Assembly: GCA_030646745.1 (NCBI GenBank)
Contig: JAUSKV010000386.1
Span: forward strand, 1-8,253
Length of the DNA: 8,253 bases
From: Sulfurimonas sp.
Lineage (GTDB): Bacteria > Campylobacterota > Campylobacteria > Campylobacterales > Sulfurimonadaceae
Direction of reading: 5' to 3'
Shown: positions 5,798 through 8,253 of the stretch, piece after piece
Numbering within the stretch: the first letter of the stretch is position 1
Layout: each line of letters begins with the position of its first letter
Notes under the pieces: model-generated
The model's input: only the letters and a program-made list of their open reading frames with translations
Database searches by the model: none
Told to the model about the DNA's origin: nothing
Program-made: the position numbers and the translations under genes

Positions 5798-6544
5798 ATG
5801 ATAAATTCTCAAGATGTTTCGGTAGCCACTAAAGATCTTTCTGTTTTATTTGTAGAGGATAATGATGACCTCAGAGAGAATACGGCAGAAATTTTAAAAA
5901 AATTCTTCAAAGTAGTAGATACCGGCCAAAACGGCGAATATGCCATGGAAAAATATATAGAATACCATGAAGAGAATTCCGTACATTATGACATTGTAAT
6001 TTCAGATATAAGAATGCCTATTATGGATGGTGTAGAATTTACAAAACTCATTTATAGTATTAATCCATCCCAGCCGATTATTATACTCTCAGCATTTGAT
6101 GATTCAGAATATCTTATAAATTTAATTAATATGGGTATTGAACAATTTATAAAAAAACCTATAGATTACCAAGAGTTGTTAAAAGTGCTTCAAAATGTTT
6201 CCAAAAAAATATTGAGTTGTTCTATTTCTTCAGACATAAAAATACCAACGAAAATAGAGTTACAAAATCATTTTATATACGATAGAGAAAACCAATCCCT
6301 TGTTAATGTTGATACAAATATATACTTGACAAAATATGAAATTTATTTTATGCAATTGCTTACTTCAAATGTAGGAAAGATATACTCTAATGATGAGATA
6401 GTTAACTATTTCAGTTCTATGAATGAAGCTATTGATGCAAAAAACATAAGAAAACTAGTATCAAAATTTAGAAAAAAATTACCAAAAAACTGCCTCGAAT
6501 GCACCTATGGTATCGGGTATAAACTCATTCCTTACTCTAGCTGA
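5798..6544 (+). CDS. OmpR/PhoB-type response regulator, 248 aa, no adjacent kinase
   Basis: A two-component DNA-binding regulator. The receiver domain spans about 13-135: acidic pair Glu20-Asp21 in FVEDNDDLR, phosphoacceptor Asp70 in ISDIRMP, Ser98 as the switch hydroxyl, and Lys120 before Pro121. After a linker (136-150), a winged-helix domain follows: LTKYEIYFMQLLTSNVGKIYS (177-197), a recognition helix around D213-KNIRKLVSKFRKKL, and the C-terminal wing hairpin YGIGYKL (237-243). No histidine kinase gene lies within the window, so partner and target are unknown. Initiation is odd: the only GGA before the ATG is two bases away, and an ATG at 5791 opens an overlapping 13-codon frame that ends at 5832. 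No other in-frame start fits before the receiver domain. The gene looks more AT-rich than uppS next to it. Confidence 0.93.
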   Translation: MINSQDVSVATKDLSVLFVEDNDDLRENTAEILKKFFKVVDTGQNGEYAMEKYIEYHEENSVHYDIVISDIRMPIMDGVEFTKLIYSINPSQPIIILSAFDDSEYLINLINMGIEQFIKKPIDYQELLKVLQNVSKKILSCSISSDIKIPTKIELQNHFIYDRENQSLVNVDTNIYLTKYEIYFMQLLTSNVGKIYSNDEIVNYFSSMNEAIDAKNIRKLVSKFRKKLPKNCLECTYGIGYKLIPYSS

Positions 6545-6568
6545 TTTTACTAAAAGAGTTATAAGAGA

Positions 6569-6574
6569 TATAAT
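6569..6574 (+). promoter_or_regulatory. putative -10 box of the uppS unit
   Basis: A perfect TATAAT in the 57-bp gap after the response regulator gene would start transcription near 6581, with AGG (6591-6593) eight bases before the uppS ATG. Read-through from the regulator gene remains possible because no terminator hairpin is seen in the gap. Confidence 0.45.
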
Positions 6575-6601
6575 ACAAAAAATTATTTTTAGGCAAAATA
6601 G

Positions 6602-7279
6602 ATGAATCAGGCTAAACACATAGCTATTATTATGGATGGAAATGGTCGTTGGGCTGAGATTCAGGGTAAAAAAAGAGTCAAAGGGCATGAAGCGGGGGCT
6701 AAAGTTGTCAAAGAGATAACAACCTACTGCTCAAACCACAAAGATATAGAGAGACTCACTCTCTACGCTTTTTCTACCGAAAACTGGAAAAGACCTAGGC
6801 TCGAAGTTGAATTTTTGATGAAACTTTTAGAAAATTATCTCAAAAATGAACTCCCTGTTTACTTAAAAAACAATGTTCGCTTTGAGCCTATTGGAGACAT
6901 TCGAGCCTTCTCTGCGTCACTCCAGAACACTATTAAAGATGTAAAAGAGAAGACTGCGCATTGTGATGGGCTTGTGCAGTCATTGGCGCTCAACTATGGC
7001 GCGCAGGATGAAATTTTAAGAGCTGTAAACAAGATAAAAAAATGTGAAAATGACATTACGGAAGCGATGCTCTCTAATGCGCTTGATTGTCCGCATGATG
7101 TGGATTTGCTTATCCGAACAGGTGGTGACCACAGACTTTCAAACTTTTTACTATGGCAGGCAGCGTACGCAGAACTCTTCTTTTGCGACACTTTATGGCC
7201 GGATTTTACAACAATTGATTTAGAAAAAATTATAAAAGATTTCACAAAAATAGAACGCCGTTTTGGAGGCTTAAAATAA
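6602..7279 (+). CDS. uppS: undecaprenyl diphosphate synthase (di-trans,poly-cis), 225 aa
   Basis: UppS adds isopentenyl units in cis to farnesyl diphosphate, making the C55 lipid carrier for peptidoglycan and surface glycans. The signature is clear: HIAIIMDGNGRWA (6-18) with catalytic Asp12 and the GNGR diphosphate loop, GHEAG (28-32), YAFSTENWKRP (55-65), and LLIRTGGDHRLSNFLLWQ (169-186) followed by AYAELFF. Asp176 stands where the E. coli enzyme has the magnesium-binding Glu213; this is conservative and probably functional. At 225 residues it is slightly shorter than the E. coli protein. Its stop overlaps the start of the prepilin peptidase gene by one base, so the two are coupled, an adjacency I recall from Campylobacter jejuni. 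Confidence 0.96.
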   Translation: MNQAKHIAIIMDGNGRWAEIQGKKRVKGHEAGAKVVKEITTYCSNHKDIERLTLYAFSTENWKRPRLEVEFLMKLLENYLKNELPVYLKNNVRFEPIGDIRAFSASLQNTIKDVKEKTAHCDGLVQSLALNYGAQDEILRAVNKIKKCENDITEAMLSNALDCPHDVDLLIRTGGDHRLSNFLLWQAAYAELFFCDTLWPDFTTIDLEKIIKDFTKIERRFGGLK

Positions 7280-8097
7280 TGGAACAACTACTATTCGCCT
7301 TTATATTTGGGACGCTTCTCGGCTCATTTTTAAATGTTCTAATTTTTAGAATTCCAAAAGATGAGAGCGTTATTTTTCCATCATCCCACTGCACAACATG
7401 TGGGAACAAACTCAAAGCTTGGCACAATATTCCAATATTCTCATGGCTTATATTACGAGGAAAATGCTACTTTTGCAATTCCAAAATATCTATGCAATAC
7501 CCTGTTATTGAGTTTTTATCGGGGCTTATATTTTTAGTGTTAACCTATAAATTCGGTATCAGTTTTCCAATACTCTCCATTGCTCTTAGTTTTTTGATGC
7601 TTTTGGCTCTTTCCATGATAGATTTTAGATACAAAATGGTTCCTGACAGCCTCAATCTTTTGGCAATTCTCTTCGCTGTTTTAGGTGCATGGAGTATCGG
7701 CGGAGTTCTTCTAAACTTACAAAATGCACTTTTTTTTGCAGGTGGATTTACGCTTCTTAGATTTGCTCTCTCCTATATTTTGACAGCCTCGGCGGAGAGG
7801 GAGGCAAAAAAAACGCAAACCCCATGGACAAAACATTACCACACCTACCCGTTTATCGAGGCTATGGGAGAAGGTGACATTATGGTTGCAGCCGCTATGG
7901 GAGCCTTGCTCGGGGTTAAACTCACTCTTGTGGCAATCTTTTTATCGGCTCTTTTGGCCCTTCCTGTGATGCTCGCTCTCAGAGGTCGTTCGGTCGAGGA
8001 GCAAAGAGTCCCTTTTGTTCCATTTTTGACGATGTCCACTTTTATTGTCTATCTACTTGATAGCCCTATTTTAGCATATATTGAGGCTAATTACTAA
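7279..8097 (+). CDS. prepilin peptidase (leader peptidase / N-methyltransferase), 272 aa
   Basis: An integral membrane aspartyl protease of family A24. It cuts the short leader of type IV prepilins or type II secretion pseudopilins and usually methylates the new N-terminus. The start FGTLLGSFLNVLIFRIP (10-26) is typical. A cytoplasmic zinc-binding loop has C38-x2-C41 and C63-x2-C66, expected of the bifunctional form. The two catalytic aspartates are D115 in MIDFRYKMVPD and D200 in GEGD (the usual motif is G-x-GD). About seven to eight hydrophobic segments are visible, with a hydrophilic loop at 171-190. GGAGG lies nine bases before the ATG inside the uppS end. No pilin or secretion gene is nearby, so its substrates lie elsewhere. 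Confidence 0.93.
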   Translation: MEQLLFAFIFGTLLGSFLNVLIFRIPKDESVIFPSSHCTTCGNKLKAWHNIPIFSWLILRGKCYFCNSKISMQYPVIEFLSGLIFLVLTYKFGISFPILSIALSFLMLLALSMIDFRYKMVPDSLNLLAILFAVLGAWSIGGVLLNLQNALFFAGGFTLLRFALSYILTASAEREAKKTQTPWTKHYHTYPFIEAMGEGDIMVAAAMGALLGVKLTLVAIFLSALLALPVMLALRGRSVEEQRVPFVPFLTMSTFIVYLLDSPILAYIEANY

Positions 8098-8099
8098 GC

Positions 8100-8253
8100 A
8101 TGTTCAGACTTCAAAAATATATAATAAACAACTTATCCATACTCTTTTTATCGATATTTTTTCCGCTCTTCTCGATAGCGTCTGTAATTTTTTTGATTAA
8201 ACTGGCAACTTATACGGCTATAATTCAGCTCACAATTTGGGAGATGACACAAC
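8100..8253 (+). CDS. LptF/LptG-family permease, N-terminal 51 codons only
   Basis: The gene runs off the right edge. The visible start (M-F-R-L-QKYIINNL, then a hydrophobic stretch LFLSIFFPLFSIASVIFLIKLA at about 15-36, broken by Pro22) resembles the N-terminus and first membrane helix of the YjgP/YjgQ permeases. These are the inner-membrane parts of the LptB2FG transporter that extracts lipopolysaccharide for transfer to the outer membrane. Whether it is LptF or LptG cannot be told from 51 residues. The ATG is two bases after the prepilin peptidase stop codon. The closest GAGG (8083-8086) is 13 bases upstream, rather far, so translational coupling is likely. It probably ends or continues the uppS operon, which then holds three envelope-related genes. 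Confidence 0.75.
   Translation, partial: MFRLQKYIINNLSILFLSIFFPLFSIASVIFLIKLATYTAIIQLTIWEMTQ

Noticed and set aside
1..8253. Search for CRISPR arrays, tRNA or rRNA genes, insertion sequences and attachment sites.
   Set aside because: No regularly spaced repeats, clover-leaf sequences, transposase-like proteins or terminal inverted repeats were seen by eye.

Overview
The window looks like chromosomal DNA of a Campylobacterota (former Epsilonproteobacteria) species, most likely a free-living, Sulfurimonas-like one. The evidence is AT-rich coding sequence, protein sequences that read like that group, promoters that consist of a -10 box with little or no -35 box, and two adjacencies I recall from Campylobacter and Helicobacter: fliL next to acpS, and uppS next to a prepilin peptidase gene. 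The genus is an inference. I see no insertion sequence, phage gene, tRNA, rRNA or CRISPR array. Most of the window is conserved housekeeping DNA.

Left part, minus strand (1-1782): the first 59 codons of an alpha-glucan (glycogen) phosphorylase run off the left edge. Upstream of it lies gap (292-1290), encoding a glyceraldehyde-3-phosphate dehydrogenase whose cofactor-selecting residues are not the usual NAD set. Next comes a solitary HicA-like small protein (1522-1782) with its own terminator hairpin and no HicB partner. A 263-bp divergent intergenic region with a near-perfect 20-bp palindrome separates it from radA.

Middle, plus strand (2046-5428): radA (DNA recombination and repair), an acidic 86-residue protein of unknown function, a beta-carbonic anhydrase just 22 bp downstream of it, then fliL (flagellar motor) overlapping acpS (holo-ACP synthase) by one base. 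acpS converges on and overlaps minus-strand thiS by 27 bp, so the codons for the functional Gly-Gly tail of ThiS are antisense to the C-terminus of AcpS.

Right part, plus strand (5798-8253): an OmpR-type response regulator with no adjacent kinase; uppS (lipid carrier for peptidoglycan and LPS/O-chain synthesis) overlapping by one base a prepilin peptidase gene; and, two bases after that, the start of an LptF/LptG-type permease cut by the right edge. The last three probably form one envelope-related transcription unit.

The points most worth checking are the GAPDH cofactor residues, the orphan HicA-like protein with the nearby palindrome, the acpS/thiS tail overlap, and the unknown 86-residue protein paired with carbonic anhydrase. 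I found no convincing new multi-gene system.
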